A stretch of DNA of 28,741 nucleotides from positions 1-28,741 of the forward strand of contig LSSK01000513.1 of assembly GCA_001969505.1 (NCBI GenBank), given 5' to 3'. The notes beneath the pieces were generated by a model. It saw nothing but the letters and a program-made list of their open reading frames with translations, ran no database searches and was not told where the DNA came from. Source of the DNA: Zancudomyces culisetae (lineage: Eukaryota > Kickxellomycota > Harpellomycetes > Harpellales > Legeriomycetaceae). Of the stretch, positions 1 through 10,466 are shown piece by piece. Each line of letters opens with the position of its first letter. Within the stretch, counting starts at the first letter, position 1. The position numbers were made by a program, and so were the translations under genes.

Positions 1-2
1 CA

Positions 3-1852
3 AAATGCCGTTATACAAATACACCTACACATCTTTTAAAAACCACCCCAAAGAGTACAGAACCAAATTCCTATCTGGCTAGAAAAAGAACTTTAAAAAG
101 TATACCTTGCTTTTATGGGTTGAGGATATCTATTACTGCTAAAAACAAGTATTACAGCATCTGTAAACATAGCTTTTGCACTACAACCGGTAAATACTAC
201 ACCAAAGACATCCCTAGACAAGCTGAAAAGTGTGAAATCAGTGGAAGTGATAAGAAGTGCGTCAATGGGACTGAGAAAACAGTTGCAAATGTAAGTATCA
301 AGACGAATAGAAAAATATCTTTTAGTCTGTATAAAAAAAAAATCACAAAATTGAAAAGAGAACAGCGTTCTTTTATGTGGATTTTATATTACTAATTTCG
401 TTCTTCGGAATGAAGATATATATATATATAGTCTTAGGTTATGTATTCTTTGTAATTGCCATAATAGAATAGAATATTACTAATTTTCCAATTAAAATTT
501 AAAAAAATCACGTGAAATAGATATTTGAAAAAGCGAGGATACAGTTTGCAAGTATTAAGGTAGGTTACAAGTTTATAGACTTTAAAACTGCAGTGATATG
601 GGATTATTCTGCGGTTCACTAAACTATACGTTTTTTTCTTTGTGGCACCTTTATTAATATACGATTAGATTGATTATCTGAATACTGCACCTACACTTCG
701 GCTATTGGCAAAAAAGGTAATACAGTTTAAAGGATTCGAGGTATCTATGGTCAAAAATATGTAGAAAAAAACCATCATATGTGCTCATCATACCAGTAAT
801 GAATGCAAATAGATTGAGCTAGGCAGCGAGCTCCGAGAAGAGATATTGACAATACCAAACATAATAACAATACTTCGAATTATTGGCACACCGTATCTGG
901 GATATTTAATAGTACAGGGAAGGTATACGGAAGCAGTAATTGGATCTGTCTTGGTTGGAATAACAGACGCCGTAAGTTTTTCTTTTTTCTTCTTTTTATT
1001 TTATATTTGTATTTCCCAAAAGGCGTATAAATATTTAACTGTTAAATGCTACGAATAGTTGGACGGATACATTGCCAGAAAGTTTAACATGAAGTCGGTC
1101 TTTGGCTCGATAGCAGATCCAGCAGCAGACAAGATATTTGTCGTAACACTGACCCTGTGTTTGACATATTCAGGGTTGATTCCAAGTATGTAACAATTTA
1201 AATGTGTATTATATATATATATATATAATTTTAGTTGTTGGGTTTTTAAGGCCAAGTATGTATATAGTAGTTTCTGTCAAAGAATTATGATTTGCACATT
1301 GCGATTATTGTGGCAGAGACTTAGACTTTGTAACTATAAGTTTCGTTTTTATGTATATCTAGAACTACTATCAATCTTGATAATCGGAAGAGATATAGGT
1401 CTGGTGCTTTCAGCCTTTTTGATTAGATATAAAACATTGCCAGAGCCAGTAAGTTTACCAAAACATTGCACCACACTAAAACTATTATTATCGAGCATTC
1501 ATAATTTAATAGATAAAGAGAGAACTCTATATAAAAATGATACTGATGACAAAAATACTAAAACTAGAAAACTTTCAAAAGATACTGGGATATGAGTCTA
1601 CCATCAGTTTCGGTAACACCCTCAGCGATAAGTAAAATCAACACGCTATTGCAAATGGCAGTAATAATCAGCGGGTTACTATGTCCACTATTCAACATAT
1701 CACCATCAGAGGTTGAAGGAATAGTATATCTTCACTATTTAACTGGGATAACAACAGTGCTGTCAGGAATGGGCTACCTGCTGTTTTACAAAAAAACACT
1801 AAAAACAGTTCAATCGGCTGCCAATAAGGAATTAAAAAGATTCAAAGCATGA
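3..1852 (+). CDS. CRD1: Cardiolipin synthase (CDP-alcohol phosphatidyltransferase), 5' end uncertain
   Basis: Mitochondrial inner-membrane enzyme that joins CDP-diacylglycerol and phosphatidylglycerol to make cardiolipin. Secure exons are 813-971, 1059-1185, 1363-1448 and 1568-1852 (TGA stop); phases agree at each junction and all acceptors are TAG. They encode 218 residues. The CDP-OH-P signature D-G-x2-A-R-x8-G-x3-D-x3-D is complete across the first junction (DGYIAR ... GSIADPAADK). Other family marks are TIPNIITILRI at the start, GRDIGLVLSAF, TLPEPKTFKRYWD and ISKINT. A frame open from the window edge (3-290) ends at a GTAAGT donor and joins in phase to 813. It is rich in K, R, S and T, like a mitochondrial presequence, so I include it tentatively. 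That implied intron (291-812, 522 bp) is much longer than the others. No start codon is certain. The last 43 nt overlap VIP1 on the other strand. The core identification is firm; the N-terminus is not. Confidence 0.88.
1210..1227. repeat. (TA)9 microsatellite in CRD1 intron
   Basis: Nine TA units lie in the CRD1 intron 1186-1362, well upstream of the acceptor used at 1361-1362. A shorter AT run lies at 416-430 in the proposed first intron. These are ordinary microsatellites. Confidence 0.85.
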
Positions 1853-4800
1853 TTTAGCGGAATATGGTCCGTAAAGTTGACTCTTTTGTTGACCTTTAGA
1901 ACATGTCGAGAATCAAACTGCATATCCAACAAATTGTCACAGTTTGCTCCATTACTGAACCCTAATCTTAGACTAAACACTCTTGGTGAACCAAACTCGT
2001 TTTTCCGCTCATAAACCTCAAACGTCAAATGCGTTAGGTAATCCAGCTCGCTTATTTGGCTTTGAGGGATCAAGTAATTCGTTGTCAACTTTGCCTCGTA
2101 CACAAGATTCAATAGCGTATACAAATGGCTCTCCTTTGTAAAGAAAAATCTCGAAAATGGCCGCAGTGACTTGCCCTTTGACAACGACATCACCTCTAGA
2201 TTCTTAACGATCTTTTCCAATAACAGCCTGGATCCCTTGATGCCAATTACATGCTTTTGGTGACCCGATATTCCGAACTCTCTAGGTGTCACAAAATTGT
2301 ATAATATTTTGGTTTTAAAGTATAAATCTCTCAGATCATTTTGGTACATTTGTGGGTAATTCTCGTTGGAGTTGATACTGGCGCTACTTTTGTTCCCAGC
2401 TCCTTCCTTAATCGTATCTTCAAGAGCTATATGTTGTTTTTTTCTTTCATCTTCGTTTGAACAGCCATTTTCGTTTTTATTTTTGTTAGCTTCAGCATCC
2501 ATATTAAGGGAGCTAAGCAATAATGAAATTGATCCCCTCTTTCCGTTGTTTCTCATCAACGCTGCAGTGCTATTAGACAGGTTAGAGTGATCCAACTCGT
2601 CCTCAAACTCCGAACCATTGCTATTTGCCCCTCCAATAATACCAAAATCAGGCATTTTATCTGTATATATATTGGATGTCACATTTATACTTGTATTCCC
2701 AGCATCTGTCGCTTTTGCTTCCTCACTCCCTACAGTTGTTTTTTTGGTCATTGATCGAGCATTTCTGGTAGATTGGTGCGTAATAACTGGCCCTGTGCTA
2801 ATACTTCTTCGCATCTCTGTCCTCTTGGAAACAGCATTTGTGTGCAATACAGTACCGTTTTTTGGTTGGGTTCCATCCAACTGCGCTGTTCCACCTCCAC
2901 CTATTTCTTTTTCACCTTGCTTTTTTCTTTCTTCTCCCCCTTCTCTCCACCAACCCCACTCTTCACCACCACCACCACCACAACTACCACTACCACCACT
3001 ATTTTTATAACTACTACTACTCAACTCTGACAGTGATGTACTTTCAATATACGAATCAATAGGGCAGAATATTTTTTCCAAAAACCTATAGTTGTGAAGT
3101 GCATCATACTTCAACGAATCATGTAGCTCTCCTATCTTGGTAGGTTCAAATATAACATCCTCCATGGTCTCAAATCGGAAATCTTCCAGCATTTTTATCC
3201 ATCTCTCTCTGAAAAGCTCTGGGGTTTCATAACAGCACCACTCTGGTTGTATCTCTTTAATTTTTTCTGGACTCAAAAGCGTAAAGTTCCTATTCATTAT
3301 ACCTACCAATTTGTTTAATAAATACCCAATAGATTTTATAAATTCTCTTGGGTTATTGCAACCGTTTTCTCCCAAGCCACTATTAAATGTAATGTTGTTT
3401 TCTTTTAGCGTTTTCATAAAATCTATATCAGGCGTGGCATAAGGATTGGTTAGAATGGGGCCTCGGTAATTAAAGTAATTTCGCAAATGTGTCTTTGCTA
3501 TTTCCATTTCTGGTTTAGCGTCCGAACTATCATCTAGCATTTCAGGGCATGTCCTAATATAATTTTCTGCATCTGGATCTTGCTCTATTCTTACTACCTG
3601 GGGGCATACCACCTTATGGAACACATCAACAGTTGCAGCTACCCTTCTTTCCGAACTTTTGTACAGCTTGATATTATCCAGCAGTTTTGGATTCAGTAGC
3701 TTCAAATCCTTCTTTATTGTCTCTGCAAGATCCTGTGCCTGGATAAGCCCAGCATGTGTACATTCTCCTCCCCATTTTATTATTACCTGGACATCAACAA
3801 GTTCTCCTGACTTTTTAGAGAAATTGGACTTCAATTGTATTTTGGTGCCTACCAGCTTCATCTTTCTGTATAAGATGTCCTGAATAGCTCTAAGACTATT
3901 ATTATCTGAGTGACTGTCGTGGGTTCCATTAACAAGCTCACTCTTGACTATTTCCAAAAATCTACTGAGCTCTTCCTCTTTTTTGAGAATCACTTCATTT
4001 TTACCATTTTTCAAATATTCCATTATTTTTTGGCTTCGGATATTATATTTAATCTTCTGTTTAGGTGTTCTGTCTGCATGTCTGCAAACACTAAAAATTC
4101 CCTTTAATGTCCACTGACTCTCATAATCCGGTTCATCCTCTTCTGCCATATCTGACCCCCTGACAAATTTAGACATCCATGAGTTTTTCATCGCATCAAT
4201 AAACCATTTGTCTAATGTAAATGCAGCGCTATCGTAGTACTCGTTTTTTCCCTTGACAAACGACCATCCATTAACGTCCATAACCATCGATCTGTCATTA
4301 TCCCTCAACAAGTCGAATCCGCACACTTTTTGTCCAAATCCCTCGTTTATCTTTTTCGCCATCTCAACTTCTTTCTCACTAAGCGTAGTTTTGTGTCTTA
4401 CTTCCTTTCCTTCCGCATTTCGCCTCACCACTCCGTCAACTACCGGCGATTTGCGTGTTTCTGCATAAATGTGGTCGTTTCCAAGTATGTAAGCCTTAAC
4501 ATCCACAGAGTTATTTGTATCAATAAATTCCTCATATATATACGATCCATCCTGTCGGATTTCACTCAGCTCTGGATAATATTTACTAGACTTGTTTCCA
4601 ACTTTTCTAAACAGCTTTCTTACACCACCTCCCTGATCTTTGGGATAATAAATGTATATATTGTGATCTTCGGCGTCAACTGGTTTTTCCACAAACGGTT
4701 TTCTCATCTCAACACCGTCAACTTTTATTGTGTCCTCATCGACTATCTCCACTTTACTGTAAACTCCTTGAAGCTTTTCTCCAAGCCTAACACCATATCG

Positions 4801-5337
4801 GCTATAAATTAAATCCTGTGCTGCTTTATATAGCTTTGGGCCTCCATCTCGTTGTGCTAAAACTCTCCGTGGTGTATCTATACCCAGCGTATCCAACATC
4901 TCCAAAACGATTCTTCTGTCAAATAATAGGTGCTGGAGTCTGGTTGAGTTTACAAGATATGGTTTTCTTTCCATAACATACTGTGCTGCTTTATCCAATG
5001 GAAATCCTGTCGAATAAAACGATAATAGAATATCGCACTTTGGCCATTTACTGACATCTATTTATTTTTAGTTTATATTAACACACTGTAAGTAACCGCA
5101 CAATGTAACTTAACAAACATATTGAAATATTTATAATTGCTCTGTAATAATGCATTCATCAAATAAACAAGATATAGAAATACCTTCGTTTAATATAGTC
5201 TGGTCACCAAATATTATCACTTGATATCTTCCATACGACATTAGACGGTCGAGAATGTTTTGCATGGCTCTAGACCTGGCCTTTTGATCCATTGCACAGA
5301 CCCCAACAATAGCTATTTTATTATTATTTTTTGTCAT
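1810..5337 (-). CDS. VIP1: Inositol hexakisphosphate / diphosphoinositol-pentakisphosphate kinase (PPIP5K, Vip1/Asp1)
   Basis: Cytosolic bifunctional enzyme that makes and turns over inositol pyrophosphates (1-kinase and 1-phosphatase). Exon 1 is 5337-5184 and exon 2 is 5057-1810; the 125-bp intron has a GTATTT donor and TAG acceptor and splits an Asp codon, giving NEDVSKWPKCD as in the family. The protein is 1133 residues. An N-terminal ATP-grasp kinase (about 1-330) has IAIVGVCAM, GFPLDKA, GSYIYEEF and DVNGWSFVKG. A histidine-acid-phosphatase-like domain begins at RHADRTPKQK (377-386) and keeps the late His in TKESHLYTLLN. From about 722 to 970 it is interrupted by a low-complexity Ser/Gly/Glu/Asn-rich insertion. 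The ATG is just upstream of the first conserved strand, and an in-frame stop lies just upstream. A TATATAAA stands on the minus strand at 5378-5371. The 3' end overlaps CRD1. Confidence 0.95.
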
Positions 5338-5370
5338 CGAATTAGTATTCTAGTGTTGGTACAGCTAACC

Positions 5371-5378
5371 TTTATATA
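5371..5378 (-). promoter_or_regulatory. Possible TATA box of VIP1
   Basis: TATATAAA on the minus strand, 34 bp from the VIP1 ATG. If used, the 5' leader would be very short. The motif is common by chance in such A+T-rich DNA, so this is weak. Confidence 0.25.
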
Positions 5379-5481
5379 GCTGAAAATATATCAAAGAAAA
5401 TCATCGATAGCAATAGGGCTACTAGAATTTATACTCAAGCTAAACGCATTTTATAAATACAAAGTCGTGTGTAGCAACCAT

Positions 5482-5688
5482 CTAGATAATATAATACTGA
5501 AGCCTACTTTTTCTCTTGAATTTTGTTGGAAAATCAAAAAAGTGTGGAGATTTGGGGTAGATTGTATCGGCTGTTTTACCGTTCTCATACCCATTCTCTG
5601 CGTATCCGCTCGGATCCAAATATCCATCTTCTTTTGGTCGGTTTGTATCTATCGGGGATGGCTTTCTTGAACTGCCTTTACCACTCAT
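5482..5688 (-). CDS. Possible small protein, 68 aa, unrecognised
   Basis: ATG-started ORF on the same strand as VIP1, 144 bp upstream of its start. Its composition is unlike the I/F/Y/K noise of neighbouring random ORFs: the first 55 residues are rich in G, S, P, D, E and N (MSGKGSSRKPSP, EDGYLDPSGYAENGYENG). The end is basic, then hydrophobic. There is no signal peptide, no clear membrane helix and no domain I recognise. It could be a small soluble protein or an upstream exon of something else. I saw no clean donor leading into VIP1, and an in-frame stop lies just before the VIP1 ATG, so I do not join them. Confidence 0.4.
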   Translation of the reverse strand: MSGKGSSRKPSPIDTNRPKEDGYLDPSGYAENGYENGKTADTIYPKSPHFFDFPTKFKRKSRLQYYII

Positions 5689-6929
5689 TATCGTTTATTT
5701 TTATCTAAAGAGATTGCTCTAGGTGTCAAAATGTACGTTTCCTCTTTATATTTTAGCAGATACTTTTTTGTGGTTCGATTTAGGATTTCAATCGTCGTGC
5801 CTACTTTTTTTAGTCTTACTTTCAAATTTCAACCTTAAATGTTAAAGGTTTATCAAGTTAGATTTAGTTCAAGCTCAAATAATATAGTTTATTATCTTTT
5901 GTCAAACTATAATATGCTCTTCAAGAAGAACAGAATCAAAGCAAACTATTATTTTTATAGGAAAAAAAAAGTTGATGAAACTAACCCCAACTATTTAAAA
6001 TTTTGGGCTCCACCACATGAATAGAAAAGTAATCCAAAGTTGGATTCGCTTAGCCCTTCTCCAAGCACATTTCAGACCTATTGAAGTTGGTCTAGAGCCG
6101 TGTTGAAAATGGTGGTGTACATAAATGAGAATGTGTCAAATAGGCTTTCCCAACATAAGAACCAACGAATCAAGCAGTCGTAAAAGCATTTGGTAATGAT
6201 ACTTGAAATATGCTTACTTGTTTTGATCCCACTCATTTTTCCTTGATTGCATGTGCTTTTTAGCGGGAAAAATCCGGTATTTGATTCAATAACTCTATTT
6301 GGAATCTACACTCAAGTCTCCATAGACGAGGTAACGACGAACAAAAACACATTCCTAATTTTATTTAAGGAAAGAGTGGAATTTCATTTACATTTTAGCA
6401 GGGGAAGGATCAGGAATAAATACCATGCATGCGTTCATCAAAACATCAACTATCCAAGCCATGAATTTACATTCCTGCATGAGACGTAGGTTTTGGTCGC
6501 ATGTTTCTAAAATTAACACTGGGATATGAATTTATACCTCACTTCACCCACTTTATTTTGATATCACAGTCATTTATATATTACATATTGTATTTACAAA
6601 CTGGAAAAACCCTTTCTTTGTGCTGCGTTAACCAGTATCTTGTAACCAATATCGATTCCCTAGCTATCATCAATGATCAATTTATTTGGAAAGATATACA
6701 AAAATACAATCAAGTGCTTTATACAACTTGTCTTGAATAGTTATAAAAACCAATCGGTTCATTCCTTAGAGCAACTTGGCTTTTCCAGCATGGCATCAGA
6801 ATACGAATGTGTGTATTTTAGTAGGCCCAGGTGTATTGTAAGGTATAAATAAATCGAATGTACAAAAATACACTAAAACATATCAACGGATGTAATAATT
6901 TAGCTGACACGTTATCCGTTTCTTAGCGG
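5689..6929. other. Intergenic stretch, no recognised gene
   Basis: A+T-rich DNA between the small ORF and the 3' end of TRS31. Plus-strand ORFs of 60-80 codons at 5839-6024, 6247-6489 and 6501-6740 look compositionally random, lack recognisable motifs and are not joined by plausible splice sites. It probably holds promoter and terminator sequence. Confidence 0.6.
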
Positions 6930-8101
6930 TTATTTAACACCTCCGAGTTTCTCCTCTCTTTCCAAAACCGACTTGTCTACCTTGAGTAAAATGACAGTTC
7001 TGTGGGGCTTTCTCTCAACGGGTACCGAATGTGCGGTTACTCTCGCAGGCTATGTAGGTATATAAGAGTCAATTCTGTATTAAATAAATAAAAAGCAGGG
7101 TATACTCGATAGTAGTCACACAATTATATCTAACAATATTTGAGATGTAAAAAAAAAATGGAGTAGGATGGCAGAGTAAAGAAAAATGGAAATAAAATAA
7201 AGCAACAGTATACACACTTACACACAAACTGGCATCCATTATTGCCTCTATAATCCCAGATACAAATGAGCTGGGGCTAAAAGAAGACATTTCTTTTGGT
7301 ACGGAAATAAACTTAAAAACCAAAGGCTCATTATCTGTTATCATATCTATTGTGTAAAGTATTCACACGTACAGCTGTTGGTTATTTTGATAATGATATA
7401 TTGTTTTAAAAGTACGTATGTATTGGCTTCTCGACCCATGCGTATTTCTACCTCGTGGGTATTTCAAAAAATAAATAAGGAAAAGCGTTTGGAGAGATAA
7501 GAACAGTATATGTCAACGTCTTATTCCCCATTACCAATAAACGTACATTCATCTTTGTTCTCGGTACTTTTCTCCAAGGAATCTGCTGGTTTTCCAAAAA
7601 GAAATTTCCAAACTACAGTGTTTATGTAGAGCAGCACATTCAGCAATCTGTTCTCTCGCTTAATCACCCTCTCTCTGGCCATCGTCAGCTCATATACCCG
7701 AATCCCAACCCTGTATCCTATCTCTGCCAATCTATGTAAAGAAATAAATACAAAAGATTAAGAGGCTCAGCTGCGAAAATCTTTTAAATAAAATATTCAG
7801 TGCCTCTTACTTTTGTTCCAAGTCCTGGATTCCCACGACTCGATTCTGCGAGTATTGAACAATTTCTGAAAACAGCAATGCATATAAACCCAAGCTAACC
7901 TATTTTATTCATGTATCCACTGCAGTCATTCATTCAAAGAAAAATGCAAAAAGACTACAAAGAAAACTACAAAAATAGAGGATGATTATTGGTGTGTATT
8001 ATACTTACCTCGGAACCCCTTTTTCTTGCCAAACTTTTTTCTAAAGCCGACGCGCGTCTTGATTTCGATTCTGGTGCGAATGATGTTCTGCCCAGCGACA
8101 T
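6930..8101 (-). CDS. TRS31: TRAPP complex core subunit Trs31/TRAPPC5
   Basis: Bet3-family subunit of TRAPP, the Rab1/Ypt1 exchange factor and tether acting at the Golgi. Five exons: 8101-8009, 7899-7811, 7731-7547, 7346-7222 and 7049-6930 (TAA stop), giving 203 residues against 188 for human TRAPPC5. Phases agree at all four junctions and every acceptor is TAG. Family consensus is continuous across the joins: ALEKSLARKRGSE then VSLGLYALLFSEIVQY, LEQK then LAEIGYRVG, KDE-Y-MITDNEPLV, and DASLC then PARVTAH. VWKFLFGKPADSLEKS and FISVPKEMSSF are further signatures. The N-terminal 25 or so residues are Ser/Arg-rich and fungal-like. Introns are 109, 79, 200 and 172 bp. Only exon 3 would be found by a simple ORF scan. 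The start codon is the first ATG after a purine-only tract. Confidence 0.94.
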
Positions 8102-8129
8102 TTTCCCTTTTCCCTTTCCCTTTTCCTTT
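8102..8129 (-). promoter_or_regulatory. Purine tract with four G runs just before the TRS31 start codon
   Basis: On the minus strand an unbroken stretch of A and G, with runs GG, GGG, GGG, GGG separated by 3-4 A, ends directly at the TRS31 ATG. Spacing allows at least a two-layer G-quadruplex in the mRNA leader or DNA. Function is not shown by the sequence. Confidence 0.4.
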
Positions 8130-8492
8130 GACTTTTTTAATTAAATTGGGTGTGTAAAAATGGGAAATCACGTTTGTTTTTTATCTCGGTTTTATTAAAT
8201 AACTCTGACAGTGAACCTGTTGTTCATAAACAATATACAAGTACATTTGGTAGCACGCAAATTAAATCAAACTAGAGAACTTTGGTCTAATTGGTTATCC
8301 AGAATTTCCAGCCAAAAAATGAGGTGTAAATGCGAAAAAGGTTCCGTATTTGCGCATTTATTCGAGAGTAACATCATATTTTTCGTTAAAGGTCTAAAAG
8401 AAAACAAAAAAAATAACATAAAGCGTGCTATAGCAGAATATATACTGCAATTTATAAATAATCGTTAACTGAATTCACTCTTAAAAAAGGTG
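8130..8492. other. Spacer between GH17 gene and TRS31
   Basis: Holds the 3' flank of the GH17 gene and the upstream region of TRS31, both on the minus strand. A plus-strand ORF at 8211-8468 has no ATG at its reported beginning and no recognisable motif. I see no gene. Confidence 0.6.
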
Positions 8493-9581
8493 TTAAAATA
8501 TGGCAGAGGCAAGTGCAGACAGCACAACTGTTGATACAAAGACAATTATTCCTGGTGTAATAGTGGCGCTGGATGAAAGAGTAGAACTGACCGTGGAGTC
8601 TTGGGAAGATGTATTCGAGGCGGAGCTTGAGGTTTGAGTACTACCTGTCTTTGTGCTGGTGGAGTTTGATGGTTTCTTGGGCGCACTTGTGCAATCAAAC
8701 CAATTGTTTCCAGAAAACTTTGGCGTTTTATGGTCACTCAAGATTATTCCCCAGTGAGATTCAACATTTGATGCATTATTTGTCGATGCCCATGGCGCAT
8801 CAATGGCTGAAAAGTATAAATAGTCAATATTTTCCGCAGATGCTCTACAAACAAAGTCACTCATATACTTTTGTGCGTTTGTGAGACTGGCTACTGAGGC
8901 CCCATAGTTGTCTCCAGCTGATGGCCATCCGGATTCTGCAATAACCACTTTCTTTCCTTGAGCCACCTTTTGGAGATCATAAATGTGCCCAAAAGCAACA
9001 TCACTCGATTCTTCGATTGTTTTGCCCTCCCAAAATGGAAATACGTGTACAAACAAAAAGTCAACAGCATTTATTAATGGTGTTTGATACCATGGCCATG
9101 TTTCTGAAGAAGTTACTTTTATACTTCCAAGTCCATTTGATCCCAGTGTGCTTTTTGTATCACTTACCAACGATGCCATTTGCTCGGCTGTTCGTTCCTT
9201 TCGATAGATTGCTTCGCTTCCAACAACTACGCCTTTGACATATGATTTCAGATCGTAAAGCTTGCTGAGTCTAATAATCTCGTCTTTGTCAGCATTGTAA
9301 GAATTATCGTCTTGGCCTACCCAAATCCCCAAATACAGCTTCCATGGGCTACCTTTTATTGCTTTGAGAAGCATCTCACCTGCATTACAATCTACTGTGC
9401 TATAGATTCTAAGTGTGTCTGTGTACTTTGAAAGCACGTTAAGATCAGACTTCACATCGTCCAGCGATGGGCAGCCGTTCGCATCTCGCTTAGGGTTGTA
9501 GTTGAGACCGTTAAACCGAGAATCGGCATTTGAAACAGTAAAAATGGCACTGAGGAATAAGCCTGTATTGAAAAACTTCAT
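8493..9581 (-). CDS. GPI-anchored glycoside hydrolase family 17 (glucan 1,3-beta-glucosidase / endo-1,3-beta-glucanase)
   Basis: Secreted cell-wall enzyme that cleaves, or may transfer, beta-1,3-glucan chains. Single exon, 362 residues. A signal peptide covers about 1-19. The GH17 barrel starts at GLNYNPKRDANGCPS. The acid/base Glu is E123 in VVVGSEA and the nucleophile is E216 in VVIAESGWPSAG, both intact. The barrel ends near NNWFDC. A Ser/Thr-rich spacer (about 302-340) and a hydrophobic C-terminal tail (342-362) indicate a GPI anchor, as in yeast Bgl2/Scw-like and filamentous-fungal wall glucanases. The lack of introns contrasts with most neighbours. Whether it hydrolyses or transglycosylates cannot be told from sequence. 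Confidence 0.93.
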   Translation of the reverse strand: MKFFNTGLFLSAIFTVSNADSRFNGLNYNPKRDANGCPSLDDVKSDLNVLSKYTDTLRIYSTVDCNAGEMLLKAIKGSPWKLYLGIWVGQDDNSYNADKDEIIRLSKLYDLKSYVKGVVVGSEAIYRKERTAEQMASLVSDTKSTLGSNGLGSIKVTSSETWPWYQTPLINAVDFLFVHVFPFWEGKTIEESSDVAFGHIYDLQKVAQGKKVVIAESGWPSAGDNYGASVASLTNAQKYMSDFVCRASAENIDYLYFSAIDAPWASTNNASNVESHWGIILSDHKTPKFSGNNWFDCTSAPKKPSNSTSTKTGSTQTSSSASNTSSQDSTVSSTLSSSATITPGIIVFVSTVVLSALASAIF

Positions 9582-9711
9582 TTCTAGAGGTATAATGGTT
9601 TACGCTATCGCCGCTTTTTCTATTATTTTTTGTCTTTATTCCTTTTATTCTAAACGTTACAGAGGGTAAACAAGAGTTGTGTTAATTGCATATAAAAGGG
9701 AATATTTGATC

Positions 9712-9719
9712 TTATATAT
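9712..9719 (-). promoter_or_regulatory. Possible TATA box of the GH17 gene
   Basis: TATATAAG on the minus strand about 130 bp upstream of the GH17 ATG, a normal distance for a yeast-like promoter. Weak by itself in A+T-rich DNA. Confidence 0.35.
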
Positions 9720-10466
9720 CCATTTGTTGCCCCACCTCGAAGTCCAATATAATACGGTTGAAACTTTTCGTAGGAATTAGCTTACCCAACACTTGTATTT
9801 GGAATCTTGAAAATAAGTTTAAACTTGGGTTTTGGGTAATTATCGCTAGATTATCAGCCAATGGTCCCTTTGTTTGTATTTACAACGACGATAATATGAG
9901 TTTATAATTTTTTGAATTTGGACTTAGTCGGTGGATTTTTGGACAACATCAACAAACTGGCTTTTATCTTTGTTCAAATATCCCAATTCTATATAATCAA
10001 CAAGATTCCTAAATTTAATTTGCCAAATTTGGGTTGATAATGAGGATATAGGATTGACAAAGCGACCAATTCAATCTCAAAACCATAAAATAATTTATTC
10101 TGCTTTTTGGCTTTTTATTTTTTTTTGTTTTCTATTTTTAAATAAACAAAAAACCCATAAAATAATTGGCAAACTCAACTTCATATTTTGTCTGCAACCA
10201 CGCTGGCAAATCGCAGGTCTGAATAAACAGAGACAGCAACCTTTTATTTGCTGGCACTCTTGTTATGACTTATACTTTGATTAAGTCCTATCCAATTAAC
10301 TGATAAAACTGCTGTTTTTTTATTTTTGCTTCATTGTTGGGATTCTCTTTACAACTCATTGGATTTGTGGGCATTTACTGAGAATATCTCATTGCAAAAG
10401 TATGTTGCAAAGCCAAATTAACATGTGATGGAAACAGAAAGCCAATACACTTGTATACAACGGCAA
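9720..10466. other. Intergenic stretch, no recognised gene
   Basis: Very A+T-rich with homopolymer T runs. The only longer plus-strand ORF (10054-10284) has a repetitive F/L/K composition and reads as noise. It probably contains the upstream region of the GH17 gene and the 3' flank of the gene ending at 10467. Confidence 0.6.

Noticed and set aside
2618-3062. Plus-strand ORFs rich in Pro, His or Thr runs
   Set aside because: They are antisense readings of the Gly/Ser-rich insertion of VIP1, which is firmly identified on the minus strand.
4253-4812. Plus-strand ORF of 160 codons at 4330-4812 and others over VIP1
   Set aside because: Shadows of the VIP1 kinase domain; no motifs, F/L/S composition typical of antisense frames.
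8211-8468. Plus-strand ORF of 85 codons between TRS31 and the GH17 gene
   Set aside because: No ATG at the reported beginning, no motif, no splice partners, and it lies where two minus-strand genes need flanking sequence.
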